Below are positions 1-9,222 of a DNA stretch of 64,000 nt, in pieces. The position numbers and the translations under genes are program-made. This stretch comes from Gammaproteobacteria bacterium. GTDB taxonomy: Bacteria; Pseudomonadota; Gammaproteobacteria; Eutrophobiales; Eutrophobiaceae. Numbering within the stretch: position 1 is the first letter of the stretch; each line of letters begins with the position of its first letter. The DNA lies in contig JAPOQU010000010.1 of assembly GCA_026710545.1 (NCBI GenBank), positions 1 through 64,000 of the forward strand. The letters run 5' to 3'. The notes beneath the pieces are model-generated. The model saw nothing but the letters and a program-made list of their open reading frames with translations. It ran no database searches and had not been told where the DNA came from.

Positions 1-2206
1 CCGCAAGACTTTTTGCGCCGAACGGGCCTGTCTCTTCCATGGATTCGATAAAGATGGTTTCAATTTTATCCGGCATCTCCATGGCGGTCGGCATCTTGTA
101 ATCCAGGAAGTCCGCGGACAGGCAAGCGCCGGAAGCGGGGTCGAACTGCATGTGCTCCATCAGCGCATAACCAATCCCCTGCTGTACCGCGCCTTCGACC
201 TGTCCTTCAGCGGTAACAGGATTGATGACTCTGCCGATATCGTGGGCATAGACAACATGTTCCACCTTGACCTCGCCGGTATCGGTATCCACTTCCACTT
301 CCACGAACATGGCGCCGCAAGGTATGGGCGTGATCTTCGGGTTGAGGCTGGAAACGCCGATGATTGTCCCGCGAAACGGCGTTGAATCTGTCTGCGGACC
401 CTGCGCAGTTACCTGCACCAGGGGAGAATCCGCGCGCGCGGCCACCTCTTGTACAGTCACGGATCTGGCTTCACTGCCCTTGACGTAGATCTTCCCGGCG
501 CGGGAGTCAAGGTCTCCGGGACTGGCTTCGAGCATGGTCGCAGCCACCGCGAACATCTTCGATTTTGCATCGGCGGCGGCCGCTTTAACCGCGCCGCCTG
601 CCGCATAGGTGCCGCGGCTGGCATGGGTGGGGGCGTCGAACGGAACGTTGCCGGTATCCACGTTACTCATCCTGACCTGCTCAAGAGGGATGCCCAGCTC
701 CTCGGCAACCATCTGGCAAAACACGGTGTTTTGACCGGAACCGATGTCGATACAGGCCGTTCCTATATCCGCGGAGCCGTCAGGGTTGAGTTTCACCAGG
801 GCGCCGGAATGCTCGTACAGGTCAGGTTGGCCGGTACAGTTGGATGTCCAGGTCGGGACGCAGGCCATGCCCAGCCCGCGCTGCCTGGCGCCCGGGTCTG
901 AATTGGGCGGCGTGCGCCGTTCCCAGCCGATGCGCCCGGCGCCTTGCCTGATACACTCTTCGAAGCGGTAAGTGGTGAATGTCTGGTTGAATACCGGGTG
1001 TTGCTCACCCTCGCGATGGCTGTTTTTTATCCTGAGTTCAAGTGGATCAAGGCCCGTTTCCACGCAGATTTCATCCAGTTGTGATTCAACGGCAAAGGCA
1101 GCCTGGGGCGCGCCGTAGCCGCGATAACCGCCGCTGATCATGTTGTTGGTATGTACTGAGATTCCCTCCCAGCGCCGGTTCGGGCAGTTGTACGTGTACA
1201 TGAATCCGAACAGGCCGTGGACCATGATGACCGTGGAGCCATGGGTGGCATAAGCGCCCGCATCAAAGGTGCTTTTGCCGCAGCGTGCGGTTATGGCGCC
1301 GTCGTTGTTGACCGCGGTTGTCAGCTTGAGGTTGACCGGGTTGCGCGCGCCGGTAATGAAATCTTCGGCACGCGTGTGCACGAACTTTACCGGCCTGCCG
1401 GTGCGCCGGCTCATGATCGCCGCCAGCGGTTCGATATAGCCGAGATCCAGTTTGCCGCCGAAACCGCCGCCGATATACGGCGGCTTGATGACCCGGACCT
1501 TGCTTACCGGCATATCCAGCACAAAAGCCAGTTTTTCCCTGAGCCCGAACAAATGCTGGTTGGAACTGTAAACGGTGAGGTTCCCCTGGGTGTCGGCATC
1601 GACTACAACCATGCGCGGCTCCAGGTAACAGGTGTGTACCCGCTGGGTCTGGTAAGTGTGTTCAAAAACGTGGTCTGCCTGTTCCAGCGCGCCATCCACG
1701 TCACCGGTCTCAAAATAAGGGTGCTTGGCAATATTGTTCTCGGTGTAATCGTGCAACCGCACGGCGCCGTCCGCCATGGCTTCGTCGGTCGTGAATAGCG
1801 CCGGCAGTTCTTCGTATTCGACGTCAATCAGTTCCAGGGCCTGTTGCGCGATCTCCGGGGACGTGGCCGCCACGGCTGCGATGGGCTGGCCGGAATAACG
1901 CACCGTGCGGTTGAGAATATCCATATCATGGTTGGCGCCCAGGGCCATCACCGGCATGAAATAAATGGGGTTGAATTTCTTCTGCGGCACGTCGTCAGCA
2001 GTGAGTATCGACTTGATCCCCGGTAACTTCGCCGCCTCTGACGTATCGATGGAGATGATGTTTGCATGCGGGTAAAAGCTGCGCAGCAGCTTTCCATGCA
2101 GCATCCCCGGAAGTGAGACATTGACCGGGTAACCCCGGCCTCCCACAACCTTGTCATAAGCATCGATATTCGGGATACCCGCCCCGATATAGCTTGTCTC
2201 CGGCAT
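1..2206 (-). CDS. Xanthine dehydrogenase/aldehyde oxidase family molybdopterin-binding large subunit (3' end cut by window)
   Basis: Catalytic large subunit of a molybdenum hydroxylase, which hydroxylates purines, aldehydes or N-heteroaromatics with water as oxygen source. About 735 residues are visible. The frame starts at an ATG at 2204-2206, with AGGAACC just upstream, and stays open to the window edge. Family landmarks are GGGFGGK near residue 245, RGYGAPQ near residue 362 and a final GPFGAKS near residue 728. The catalytic Glu expected shortly after GPFGAK lies beyond the window. The start is 16 nt after the stop of the 2Fe-2S subunit gene, so the two are co-transcribed. No FAD-subunit gene is seen upstream, so this is a two-gene type or the FAD subunit lies further along. 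The substrate is unknown; the adjacent ureidoglycolate-lyase-like gene hints at purine or ureide metabolism (inference). Confidence 0.9.
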   Translation of the reverse strand, partial: MPETSYIGAGIPNIDAYDKVVGGRGYPVNVSLPGMLHGKLLRSFYPHANIISIDTSEAAKLPGIKSILTADDVPQKKFNPIYFMPVMALGANHDMDILNRTVRYSGQPIAAVAATSPEIAQQALELIDVEYEELPALFTTDEAMADGAVRLHDYTENNIAKHPYFETGDVDGALEQADHVFEHTYQTQRVHTCYLEPRMVVVDADTQGNLTVYSSNQHLFGLREKLAFVLDMPVSKVRVIKPPYIGGGFGGKLDLGYIEPLAAIMSRRTGRPVKFVHTRAEDFITGARNPVNLKLTTAVNNDGAITARCGKSTFDAGAYATHGSTVIMVHGLFGFMYTYNCPNRRWEGISVHTNNMISGGYRGYGAPQAAFAVESQLDEICVETGLDPLELRIKNSHREGEQHPVFNQTFTTYRFEECIRQGAGRIGWERRTPPNSDPGARQRGLGMACVPTWTSNCTGQPDLYEHSGALVKLNPDGSADIGTACIDIGSGQNTVFCQMVAEELGIPLEQVRMSNVDTGNVPFDAPTHASRGTYAAGGAVKAAAADAKSKMFAVAATMLEASPGDLDSRAGKIYVKGSEARSVTVQEVAARADSPLVQVTAQGPQTDSTPFRGTIIGVSSLNPKITPIPCGAMFVEVEVDTDTGEVKVEHVVYAHDIGRVINPVTAEGQVEGAVQQGIGYALMEHMQFDPASGACLSADFLDYKMPTAMEMPDKIETIFIESMEETGPFGAKSLA

Positions 2207-2222
2207 GGTTTTCAGGTTCCTG

Positions 2223-2690
2223 TCATGAGACTGCCGTTGCCGCGGCTTCAATGGCATCAACGATCTTTGTATAACCGGTACAGCGACAAAGATTTCCGGC
2301 GATTGCCTGCCTGATTTCAGCCCTGGTCGGATTCCGGTTTTTATCCAGCAGTTCCTTGGCCGCCATGATAAAACCGCTGCTGCAGTAGCCACACTGTACT
2401 GCGCCGTGATCGACGAAGGCCTGTTGCAGCGGATGGAGTTCAGCGCCGTTCACCAGGCCTTCGACGGTGGTGATCGCTTTATCCTGCACCGTTGAAGCAT
2501 AAGCCATGCAGGCATAATGTGACCTGCCGTTAATCAGCACGGTACAACAGCCGCACCCCCCTGTATCGCAACCGCGTTTCGGACCCGTGATGCCCAGTTG
2601 TTCGCGTAATACATCGAGTAATGTCGCATAAGGTTCAACGGCAATCTCGTGCGCCTCACCGTTTACATCGATGTTAAGCAGTTGTTTCAT
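2223..2690 (-). CDS. (2Fe-2S)-binding small subunit of molybdenum hydroxylase
   Basis: Iron-sulfur subunit that passes electrons from the molybdenum centre. It has 155 residues, the usual size. The N-terminal plant-type cluster is held by C41, C46, C49 and C61. The C-terminal helical cluster is held by C100 and C103 (CGYC) and C135 and C137 (CRC). The ATG overlaps the stop of the upstream ureidoglycolate-lyase-like gene (TAATG arrangement), which implies translational coupling. The large subunit follows 16 nt downstream. The family call is secure; the substrate of the complex is not. Confidence 0.95.
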   Translation of the reverse strand: MKQLLNIDVNGEAHEIAVEPYATLLDVLREQLGITGPKRGCDTGGCGCCTVLINGRSHYACMAYASTVQDKAITTVEGLVNGAELHPLQQAFVDHGAVQCGYCSSGFIMAAKELLDKNRNPTRAEIRQAIAGNLCRCTGYTKIVDAIEAAATAVS

Positions 2691-3217
2691 TATGCAGCGG
2701 GTTTTGCTGCGGGAGGCGGCTGGGAATCAACCGGTAACGACACTTCAAACGGCGTATCAATTTCCAGTAACTCTTCGTCGTCACTGCCGCCGTCGCACCA
2801 CATCAGGATCGCCATTTCTGCCGTATCATCAAGAACAGTCATGTCGTGATGCCAGAGTCCGCGCCGGTAAGTGACGCCTTGCCTGCCGTCTGCCAGGAAA
2901 CATCTGGCCCCTTCCAGTTCCGGACTGCCATCGGATTTGTCAGGCGCTACGATAACCAGGTACCTGGCTGCGTTGACCGGGATGAACGTCTGGCTGGAAT
3001 GGGGGTGTCTTTCCAGCACCTTCACTCGCATCGGCCAGGCGTCAGCGGGTTTGATGGTAGCGATTGACAGGTCAACACCGGCATATAACCGGGCGTTTTC
3101 CAGGAACTCGTTGAAGGATTTACGCCCTGGTTCGGCCAGGCCTTCCAATACCTGTCCAAACGGGCGAAACGCCTCAGCGCTCAAGGGTTCGGCAATGACT
3201 TGCGGGAGTCTGGCCAA
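2690..3217 (-). CDS. Ureidoglycolate lyase (AllA)-like protein
   Basis: 175-residue cupin-like protein resembling AllA, which splits ureidoglycolate to glyoxylate and urea at the end of purine breakdown. The supporting features are the N-terminal PLSAEAFRPFGQVLE region, the central ERHPHSSQTFIP segment and the RGLWHHDMTVLDD segment. The gene appears to start at a TTG (3215-3217), since no ATG lies nearby and the N-terminus then has the usual family length; the start is therefore uncertain. It is the first gene of a tight minus-strand unit with the molybdenum hydroxylase subunits. Homologues are also found as accessory genes away from allantoin pathways, so the reaction is probable but not proven. 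The proline/alanine-rich C-terminus (PPPAAKPAA) is unusual. Confidence 0.75.
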   Translation of the reverse strand: MARLPQVIAEPLSAEAFRPFGQVLEGLAEPGRKSFNEFLENARLYAGVDLSIATIKPADAWPMRVKVLERHPHSSQTFIPVNAARYLVIVAPDKSDGSPELEGARCFLADGRQGVTYRRGLWHHDMTVLDDTAEMAILMWCDGGSDDEELLEIDTPFEVSLPVDSQPPPAAKPAA

Positions 3218-3249
3218 GCAGGGTTACCGTTGAAAACTCCTGGTATACG

Positions 3250-3570
3250 TCAATACTGCGATTCAGGCGTGTTCACAACCAGGCCGTCCAGTTCAGCGGT
3301 CACCTTGATCTGGCAACTCAGCCGGCTGGTCGGTTGCGGACTCATGACAAAGTCCAGCATTTCCTTCTCCATTGTCTGCGCCTCCGGCAGCTTCTCGAAC
3401 CATGCCTCATCAACATATACGTGACAGGTGGCGCAACTGCAGGCGCCGCCGCATTCGGCAACGATTCCATCAACCCCGTTATTAACGGCGGATTGCATAA
3501 CGCTCATACCTTCTTTGGCGTCTACTGTCGTTTCATCACCGTCGAATGCGATATAGGTAACTTTCGGCAT
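3250..3570 (-). CDS. Putidaredoxin/adrenodoxin-type [2Fe-2S] ferredoxin
   Basis: 106-residue electron carrier. Cluster ligands in the spacing of putidaredoxin are C40, C46, C49 and C86, with an additional C44 in the loop. Ferredoxins of this type feed electrons to cytochromes P450 or Rieske oxygenases. It lies 32 nt upstream of the ureidoglycolate-lyase-like gene on the same strand. No P450 is seen in the window. Possible partners elsewhere in the window are the FAD reductase at 42133-43350 and the CarAa-like oxygenase at 21581-22765; that pairing is inference. Confidence 0.9.
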   Translation of the reverse strand: MPKVTYIAFDGDETTVDAKEGMSVMQSAVNNGVDGIVAECGGACSCATCHVYVDEAWFEKLPEAQTMEKEMLDFVMSPQPTSRLSCQIKVTAELDGLVVNTPESQY

Positions 3571-3612
3571 TTCCTGAACTCCAATAAGGCTGTTGTTTCG
3601 TATTATTGTCTG

Positions 3613-4596
3613 TTACTCCGAGACCCGCAACATGATTTTTCCGATATGCCGGCTCGATTCCATTAATCGGTGGCCTTCATTGGCCTTGTTCAACGGCAGC
3701 GCCGTATGAATGACCGGCCTGACCTGACCCGACTCGAGCAAGGGCCAGACCTGCTCCCTCAAACCTGCTGCTATCGCCGCCTTGAACTCCACCGGCCTGG
3801 GCCGTAGCGTAGACCCGGTTATCAACAGGCGCTTCAACATGATGGAGCGGATGGACACCTCGGCCGAAAATCCTCTCAAACCCGCGATAATGACGTAACG
3901 GCCTTCCACGGCGGCAGCGGCAATATTACGGTTGGTATAGTCTCCCGCCACCATATCAAGAATGACTTCAACGCCTTTACCACCGGTGGCGTTTCTGCAT
4001 GCTTCCACAAAGTCCTCTTCGTTGTAATTGATCACAAGGTCCGCGCCCAGTTCACGGCATACCTTGCATTTTTCCTCATTACCGGCCGTCGTAAAGACGG
4101 TGGCGCCGAACGCTTTTGCCAACTGGATGGCCGTCGTGCCGATGCCGCTGCTGCCGCCGTGAATTAACACCGTCTCCCCCGCCCTTAGTCCGGCGCGGTC
4201 AAACAGGTTGCTCCAGACGGTGAAAAAGGTTTCCGGCAGCGCGGCGGCCTCCACGGACGTCAGCCCTGCGGGGATGGGGAGGCACAAGGGGGCCTCGGCG
4301 ACGGCAAGCTCGGCATAGCCGCCGCCGGTCACCAGCGCGTAGACCTGGTCGCCGGGCTGCGGCCAGGCAACGTTCTCTCCGGTTTCAACGACCTCGCCCG
4401 CTATTTCCAGGCCGGGTATCACTGACGCGCCGGGCGGGGGAGGGTATTTCCCCTGCCGTTGCATGACGTCAGGGCGGTTGATGCCGGCTGCAGCGACTCT
4501 TATCAATACCTGGCTTTCGCCCGCTACTGGCGCATCGCCGGCTGTTATTTGCAGTACGTCAGGACCGCCGAATTCCGTAATTTCGATGTGTTTCAT
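3613..4596 (-). CDS. NAD(P)H-quinone oxidoreductase, zinc-independent MDR family (PIG3-like)
   Basis: Medium-chain dehydrogenase/reductase of the quinone-oxidoreductase branch, about 327 residues, cytosolic. The N-terminal GroES-like domain is followed by a Rossmann domain with HGGSSGIGTTA around residues 146-156. The structural zinc ligands of alcohol dehydrogenases are absent, as expected for this branch. The ATG at 4594-4596 is preferred over an in-frame TTG at 4606-4608 because MKHIEITEFGG matches the usual family N-terminus. It lies 42 nt upstream of the ferredoxin gene on the same strand. The electron acceptor and physiological role are unknown. Confidence 0.9.
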   Translation of the reverse strand: MKHIEITEFGGPDVLQITAGDAPVAGESQVLIRVAAAGINRPDVMQRQGKYPPPPGASVIPGLEIAGEVVETGENVAWPQPGDQVYALVTGGGYAELAVAEAPLCLPIPAGLTSVEAAALPETFFTVWSNLFDRAGLRAGETVLIHGGSSGIGTTAIQLAKAFGATVFTTAGNEEKCKVCRELGADLVINYNEEDFVEACRNATGGKGVEVILDMVAGDYTNRNIAAAAVEGRYVIIAGLRGFSAEVSIRSIMLKRLLITGSTLRPRPVEFKAAIAAGLREQVWPLLESGQVRPVIHTALPLNKANEGHRLMESSRHIGKIMLRVSE

Positions 4597-4699
4597 GGAT
4601 ATCTTCAACCTGGCATCTTCGGGTGGATTGTAACAATCATAACGTCTTTCCGCTTACCGGGGCGTGAGTGATCAATCCAGACCGACGTGTTTACCAGGA

Positions 4700-4900
4700 T
4701 CATTCAGCCGTGCTGCGTTGCCGAGATATGGCCTGAAGGCCCGGCTGGCGGCCTCCCAGACCGGCCAACCGCTTTGCACTCTCACGCTCAATCAGGGCTT
4801 TAAGTCCCTCATGAACCAGTTCTGACTTGCCGGTTACACCCGTAATGTGTTGAGCCTTTGCCAACAGCTTGTCATCGATTTTCAAAGTTGCTCGCACCAT
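4700..4900 (-). CDS. Orphan VapB-type antitoxin
   Basis: 66-residue protein with the pattern of VapB-family antitoxins: a short beta strand (RATLKIDD), a helical DNA-binding middle with TGVTGKSELVHEGLKALI, and a tail (LGGRQPGLQ) that normally docks on the PIN-domain toxin. No vapC gene follows; the next gene downstream is the quinone oxidoreductase. It is therefore a solitary antitoxin, either left behind after toxin loss or acting on a toxin elsewhere, for example the VapC at 9420-9827. Confidence 0.75.
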   Translation of the reverse strand: MVRATLKIDDKLLAKAQHITGVTGKSELVHEGLKALIERESAKRLAGLGGRQPGLQAISRQRSTAE

Positions 4901-4945
4901 TCAGCCTTCTGTCTGTAGCTGGGAATCACCCTTGATGTCGTTGGT

Positions 4946-5611
4946 TTATGTACGTTTTGTACTGATGTTCTTTATCAGCATCGCGATGCCGGGAAAATAC
5001 TTTCCTGTTTCAGGATGTTGTAACTCACGGGTTTCTTTTGGAAAACACCAAGCTGAAGCGTGATAATCCGCTGATGATTTAATTGTTTCGCAAAAGTCTT
5101 TTATCAGTTGGTCAATCTTATCATTGGCACTCTTCGGGGCTTTTAGCGAAGCAAAAACTACGGCAAGCGCTGTTACATCGCGTTGGCCTCCCCGTGCTTC
5201 TTTTGCTGCCAAGGTGGCTTCTTCCATAGAGTTTTTTATAGTGGTGGGCAACCCATCTTTATCTTTAGCTCCAGACAAAGAAACAAATTTGTGCTTTGCC
5301 TCTATCAGTTCTTCTTTCCAGTTGGTGTCGGTGCAAATCCACAGATCTCCTCTCCCTGCCCAAGGTTCCTCGCCTCGAACTTTTTTCTTTGTGCTGAATT
5401 CTTGCAAGGCAATCCTCCCACAACGCCAGGCAGCAGCGCCAAGGATACTTACATTAGGTATTTCGGTGTACCAATAAGCAGCAGGGTCATCACAACCCTT
5501 CATAATACGGCAGAATCTCTCATGTGCAAGAAGCCATTCTTCCAGTAAAGCATCCCAGTGATTAAGCCCCTTCCTGTCTTTCAAATGGTAACCGCGAATC
5601 GTCTCTACCAT
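4946..5611 (-). CDS. Uncharacterised protein with possible PD-(D/E)XK nuclease-like motif
   Basis: About 221 residues, family not recognised. The ATG at 5609-5611 is preferred over one 21 nt upstream because GGGAGAG lies 5 nt before it. The middle has GRGDLWI (D89) and, 15 residues later, ELIEAK (E104, K106). A strand with an Asp followed by ExK is the arrangement of PD-(D/E)XK nuclease cores, so a nuclease-like fold is possible (inference only). Trp and Cys residues are frequent and there is no signal peptide or membrane segment. Base composition is more AT-rich than the flanking metabolic genes. It sits between an orphan vapB and a broken hicA, as expected of a defence or toxin-antitoxin island. 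Confidence 0.55.
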   Translation of the reverse strand: MVETIRGYHLKDRKGLNHWDALLEEWLLAHERFCRIMKGCDDPAAYWYTEIPNVSILGAAAWRCGRIALQEFSTKKKVRGEEPWAGRGDLWICTDTNWKEELIEAKHKFVSLSGAKDKDGLPTTIKNSMEEATLAAKEARGGQRDVTALAVVFASLKAPKSANDKIDQLIKDFCETIKSSADYHASAWCFPKETRELQHPETGKYFPGIAMLIKNISTKRT

Positions 5612-5655
5612 AAAACTCTCCCATTTATACACAACGACATAAATAATGCCGCATC

Positions 5656-5790
5656 ATGGTTCGTCCCCGCGCAGACGGCATTCACTTCATCACCATCCCG
5701 AGAAATAATCCGGTTAATGCCCACACAATGGCTGGTATAGTCAAAGACAGCGGACTGACTGTCGATGAATTCAAAAAGGTGCTGAAATGA
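5656..5790 (+). pseudogene. Truncated HicA-family toxin fragment
   Basis: A 44-codon frame from ATG 5656 to TGA 5788-5790 matches the C-terminal two thirds of a HicA mRNA-interferase toxin: a strand segment (DGIHFITIPRNNP), then MAGIVKDSGLTVDEFKKVL, which corresponds to the final HicA helix. An in-frame TAA lies 12 nt before the ATG, and the N-terminal part with the usual GSHH-like catalytic His region is missing. No hicB antitoxin is seen on either side. This is best read as a relic rather than a working toxin. Confidence 0.6.
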
Positions 5791-5917
5791 CAGGTCCTTC
5801 CCTAAGTAAACCAGGCCAAGGGTTCTTCGAATTTTTGAGGGCTGTGTAAGCGGCGTGTTCACTGGTCGGCGCAATATGAATTATGCAGTCTGACACGGCA
5901 CGTGCGTTGGGACTTGA

Positions 5918-6286
5918 TTAATAAGATGCAAAGTCACAGCTCAGCCTGACGCCGGTAGCTTTGGCAACGGGCAAAATCGCTCGACTTCCGGGAACCTTTT
6001 GCAGGTCAACCAGACCATATCGCTCAAACGTTTTTAACGTTCTACTCAGGTTACTGCTCCTCCGTCCACTTAGTTTTTCCAGTTCCTTGATACTGGAAGG
6101 CTTCTGCTCCGCGATCATTTTCAGTAAGCGGACATTGTTATCACTCAACACCTCGCTGAATGATTTCATCGAACTGAACCAGATTTCCGGTTCTCCCCTT
6201 CCGGGTTTAATACGACCGCCTGCAATGTCCAATACACGCTGCTGAAACCGCTCTCTTGGCATAATACCGACGTGCAAATTAGGCAT
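5918..6286 (-). CDS. HTH transcriptional regulator (HVO_A0114-like, MarR/ArsR-type winged helix)
   Basis: 122-residue DNA-binding protein. The N-terminus LHVGIMPRERFQQRVLDIA and the phrase SMKSFSEVLSDNN are typical of the HVO_A0114-like regulators that accompany toxin-antitoxin modules. A winged helix-turn-helix spans about residues 50-90 (SSIKELEKLSGRRSSNLSRTL). The frame is open further upstream, but the ATG at 6284-6286 is preferred because it has GAGGT about 8 nt before it and matches the family N-terminus; the longer version would also run over the likely promoter and operator at 6385-6432. The expected toxin partner is not present upstream. Downstream lies the hicA relic on the other strand. 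Confidence 0.7.
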   Translation of the reverse strand: MPNLHVGIMPRERFQQRVLDIAGGRIKPGRGEPEIWFSSMKSFSEVLSDNNVRLLKMIAEQKPSSIKELEKLSGRRSSNLSRTLKTFERYGLVDLQKVPGSRAILPVAKATGVRLSCDFASY

Positions 6287-6384
6287 GATCTTTACCTCTT
6301 CAATCAAAGACATCGCTCTGTATTCTTGCCGTCCAACTCCAACAACACTTGCAGGCCGATATCCATGGTATCCATGTCTTAACT

Positions 6385-6432
6385 TATCAACAGTTGATAA
6401 CAATACTATAGTCTGAAATCTGAGAAAGTAAA
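6385..6432 (-). promoter_or_regulatory. Candidate promoter with overlapping palindromic operator for the HTH regulator
   Basis: Read on the minus strand, TTTACT (6432-6427) and TATAGT (6410-6405) are separated by 16 nt, followed by the perfect 7-bp-arm palindrome TATCAACAGTTGATA at 6385-6399. The palindrome would lie at about the transcription start, the usual site for autorepression. The start codon is about 100 nt further on. Confidence 0.4.
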
Positions 6433-6580
6433 GTCTGATTTTCCCTGATCCCGCAATTCCGGGACATCTATATAATCATGTTGCAGAAAGACCAACGCTG
6501 GTTTTCGACTTTGAGGAAAAATACAGCGTTTGATGAGACCGGGATATTGCTTGTAATGTCGCTACTTTTCGGCTATTTAT

Positions 6581-6751
6581 GACTTTATACTATACAAAAG
6601 GATTACTCAGCTACCCGTCCGCAGCTTTTTCTTGTTCGGCGTGCGCGGTGTAGGCAAAAGCTCATGGGCGCGGACTGTTTTGCCGCAGGCACTTTTCGAA
6701 ACTCTACTGGGTGGAGCCTGGCTTGTTGCCAGCCGTGAAACGGTTTCTTGA
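6581..6751 (+). pseudogene. N-terminal remnant of an AAA/DUF4143-type ATP-binding protein
   Basis: The frame through 6581-6751 reads a typical start of this family: YKRITQLPVRSFFLFG followed by the P-loop GVRGVGKSS and WARTVLPQALF. It ends at TGA 6749-6751, about 40 residues after the P-loop. The rest of the ATPase and the C-terminal nuclease-like DUF4143 part are missing, and no clear start codon is seen. The intact paralogue type is represented at 15179-16339. Confidence 0.6.
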
Positions 6752-6801
6752 AGCGTTGTAAACGGACGGTCTCTGGCCCTGAAGTCGTATTGGAAACCAC
6801 C

Positions 6802-6826
6802 GGGGACGGAATTCAATTCCGTCCCC
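6802..6826. repeat. Palindromic GGGGAC-type element
   Basis: Perfect 12-bp arms, GGGGACGGAATT and its complement, separated by one base. It begins 10 nt beyond the end of the TonB receptor gene (minus strand) and could form a transcript hairpin there. It belongs to the same family as the elements at 48702-48726 and 51974-52095. Confidence 0.8.
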
Positions 6827-6836
6827 TTTAAGCACG

Positions 6837-8903
6837 TTAGTAATTCAACCTTACTGACACCCCTCCGTACACGTTCAACGTAGGCGCCGGTTCCAACACC
6901 CTGCCGCCAAAACCGTTGAGGCGCAGGTTGGACATGTATTTCGTGTCAAACAGGTTGTTGATGCCGATAAACGGAGACAACTCAAATCCTGCCATCTGCA
7001 GGCGGTGTCCTGCCCTCAGGTTCGATACTTCATAGGAATCGGAAATAGCGGTATTGGCGTTGTTGATCGCCAGGTCGTCAACCACGAGGACATCCCAGCT
7101 CAGGTAAAAACCGGAATCGTGGCGGTAGGCCAGTTCCGCAAACAACTGGTTCTCGGGAATACCGGGCAGCATCTTGCCTTCCGCAGCCATGTTGGTCGGA
7201 AAGCTGTCGAACTCGAAATCGGAATAAGTATAGGATGCGGTGAGCTGCAGGCCTTCCAGGATGTCCACGACGATGGCGGCTTCAATGCCGTTACGGTCGG
7301 TATCGGCATTCCGGAAAAAAGTACGATTGCCGATATTGGCGACGCTAACCACCTCGTCTTCCACTTCCATGATGAACCCGGCGATGTCGAAATAAACACG
7401 CTCCCCGATAAGACCGCGGGCGCCGATTTCAAAGCTCTCCGCGTTCTGGGCATCTACAGAGGCGAATCCGCCAAGACTTACATCAAGGTTTCTTGCCGGA
7501 TTAGCCAGTTCGGTAAAAGTGGGCGTTTCAAACCCGGTCGCATAGTTGAAATAGAAACTGACCGAATCCGTCGCGCCCCAGGTCAAACCGGCGCTTGGAC
7601 TGAATTCCTCGAAGTCCAGTTCACCGGACTGGTCCGCGTTGGCCAGGAAGCGGTCATCAACGGACAGGTCCACAACATCATAACGGCCACCCAGCGTAAG
7701 CTGCAGGGAATCGGAAATGGCAAGACTGTTGCGGAGGGAAAATCCATAAGACTCCGCTTCTTCCAACTGGTCAAAGGATAATGCGCCTTGAATCCCGGCA
7801 TCATTGGAATAACGTTGCCGATCGTCTTCCTGGATGTCGATATCGAACCCCGCAGTGAATTGATTGGGACGGCCCATCAGTTCTCCCGTATAGGTGTATT
7901 GCCCACCGCCGCCAAAAAAGAAGCGGTCGAACTCAACCACTCCGTCATCAGGCACAAACCGGATATGGGAACCGATGGGCAGAAAGGCCATGAAGTCGCG
8001 CCACAGGTAGTAGTTGCGCACCCTGATCTCGTGGTTCTCGCCGAACTGCTTGCGGTAGAGCCAGCCGACCTTCTGTTGTTCCAGTTTTTCACCGGCGTTG
8101 GAGCTGAGGTTTCTCGGCTGCGCCTGGCGTCTGTCCATATCCACGTTGGCCTGCGAGATACCGCCTGAATCATCGGCCTGGGGCGAATCCACCAGGTTGA
8201 AGATCAGGGTCAGATCGGAGTCTTCATCAAATTCGTAGCGGAGCTTGCTGTTCACCAGGCCGTGTTCCACCCTGGAATTCTCCCGGTAACCGTCGCTCTC
8301 CATGTAGGAACCGTTTACCAGGTAATTCAGTTTGCCCGTTTGCCCGCCGAACTTGAGTTGGTATTTCTGGTGGTCGTACTCGCCCAGGGTTACCCTGGCC
8401 TCGGCGAACGGCGTATCCGGCCCGTCCTCGGTGTAAAGGCTCATGACGCCGCCGGAGGCGCTGCCGTACAACGCGGAAGACGGTCCACGGATAATTTCGA
8501 TGCGGCCGACCGATCCGATATCGATATCGTCGACCCCGCTCTGGCCGTCGGCCAGTGTCGCCGGAAGGTCATCGACGAACACCTTGATGCCGCGGATACC
8601 GAAATTTGCCCGGGCGCCGAAGCCCCGGATCGCGACACGCAGGTCCTGGCTGAAGTTATAACGGTTCTGGAAAAAGATGCCGGGTACCCGGGTCAGCGAT
8701 TCGTCCAGGCCCAGTTGCTGACGGCCGGTCTGGATAGCATCTTTCTCCACCACGCTGACCGCGCTGGAGACATCCGCCAGTGACTGGTCCTGGCGGGTTG
8801 CGGTAACGATAATTTCGTCGAGGTCGGTAACGGCGTAGGCGGACGTTGTAATGAGCAATATGCCTGCGGCAACCGCAAACCCGGCAAAGTGAAGCTTCCA
8901 CAT
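6837..8903 (-). CDS. TonB-dependent outer-membrane receptor
   Basis: 688-residue outer-membrane transporter that imports a siderophore, vitamin or organic ligand using TonB-ExbBD energy. A signal peptide ends near residue 24 (SAYA). A TonB box (DEIIVTATR) follows at about residues 28-36. The plug domain includes [13 protein letters not shown] and the [14 protein letters not shown] motif. The remainder is a predicted 22-strand beta-barrel ending in an aromatic residue. It resembles FecA/PupA-like or copper-type receptors, but the ligand cannot be assigned. It is monocistronic, with a palindromic element directly downstream and an AT-rich upstream region. Confidence 0.93.
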   Translation of the reverse strand: MWKLHFAGFAVAAGILLITTSAYAVTDLDEIIVTATRQDQSLADVSSAVSVVEKDAIQTGRQQLGLDESLTRVPGIFFQNRYNFSQDLRVAIRGFGARANFGIRGIKVFVDDLPATLADGQSGVDDIDIGSVGRIEIIRGPSSALYGSASGGVMSLYTEDGPDTPFAEARVTLGEYDHQKYQLKFGGQTGKLNYLVNGSYMESDGYRENSRVEHGLVNSKLRYEFDEDSDLTLIFNLVDSPQADDSGGISQANVDMDRRQAQPRNLSSNAGEKLEQQKVGWLYRKQFGENHEIRVRNYYLWRDFMAFLPIGSHIRFVPDDGVVEFDRFFFGGGGQYTYTGELMGRPNQFTAGFDIDIQEDDRQRYSNDAGIQGALSFDQLEEAESYGFSLRNSLAISDSLQLTLGGRYDVVDLSVDDRFLANADQSGELDFEEFSPSAGLTWGATDSVSFYFNYATGFETPTFTELANPARNLDVSLGGFASVDAQNAESFEIGARGLIGERVYFDIAGFIMEVEDEVVSVANIGNRTFFRNADTDRNGIEAAIVVDILEGLQLTASYTYSDFEFDSFPTNMAAEGKMLPGIPENQLFAELAYRHDSGFYLSWDVLVVDDLAINNANTAISDSYEVSNLRAGHRLQMAGFELSPFIGINNLFDTKYMSNLRLNGFGGRVLEPAPTLNVYGGVSVRLNY

Positions 8904-9207
8904 AGAATACTCCCCCTGAGTGAAATATGAATTCTTTTAAATCAAGTAATTATGATAAGCAGGAAACGTACCAATTGAGAGAAGGCATAATTATTATAGT
9001 TTTATCAGTAATATATATGAAATATTGTGATACGCCCAACAGTTTATTGTGGATGATATTAACCATCCAGGGACGAAATGAACCAATCACTCAATTGAAA
9101 ACTATCGGTCGACAATATTACTCTGGCCACGCTATGGTTCGACACCGTTATTCCAGAAATGCTTGACCGCAACATTTACAGGTATTATTCTATGTGTGGA
9201 TTAATGT
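8904..9207. other. AT-rich intergenic region between TonB receptor and vapBC
   Basis: About 300 bases with no convincing gene. It must hold the promoter of the receptor gene (minus strand) and that of vapBC (plus strand). Short AT tracts are present, for example around 8990-9020, but no promoter stands out clearly enough to call. Confidence 0.5.
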
Positions 9208-9222
9208 GTGGATATTGACACA

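Noticed and set aside
1217..1798. 193-codon plus-strand frame
   Set aside because: It is a shadow of the molybdenum hydroxylase large subunit, whose minus-strand frame is open across the whole interval and carries clear family motifs.
5605..5874. 89-codon minus-strand frame
   Set aside because: It is the reverse complement of the hicA-like fragment on the plus strand, which explains the sequence better.
8927..9166. 79-codon open frame upstream of vapB
   Set aside because: Composition follows the AT-rich background, with no ribosome-binding site and no protein-like pattern; it would also occupy the promoter region.
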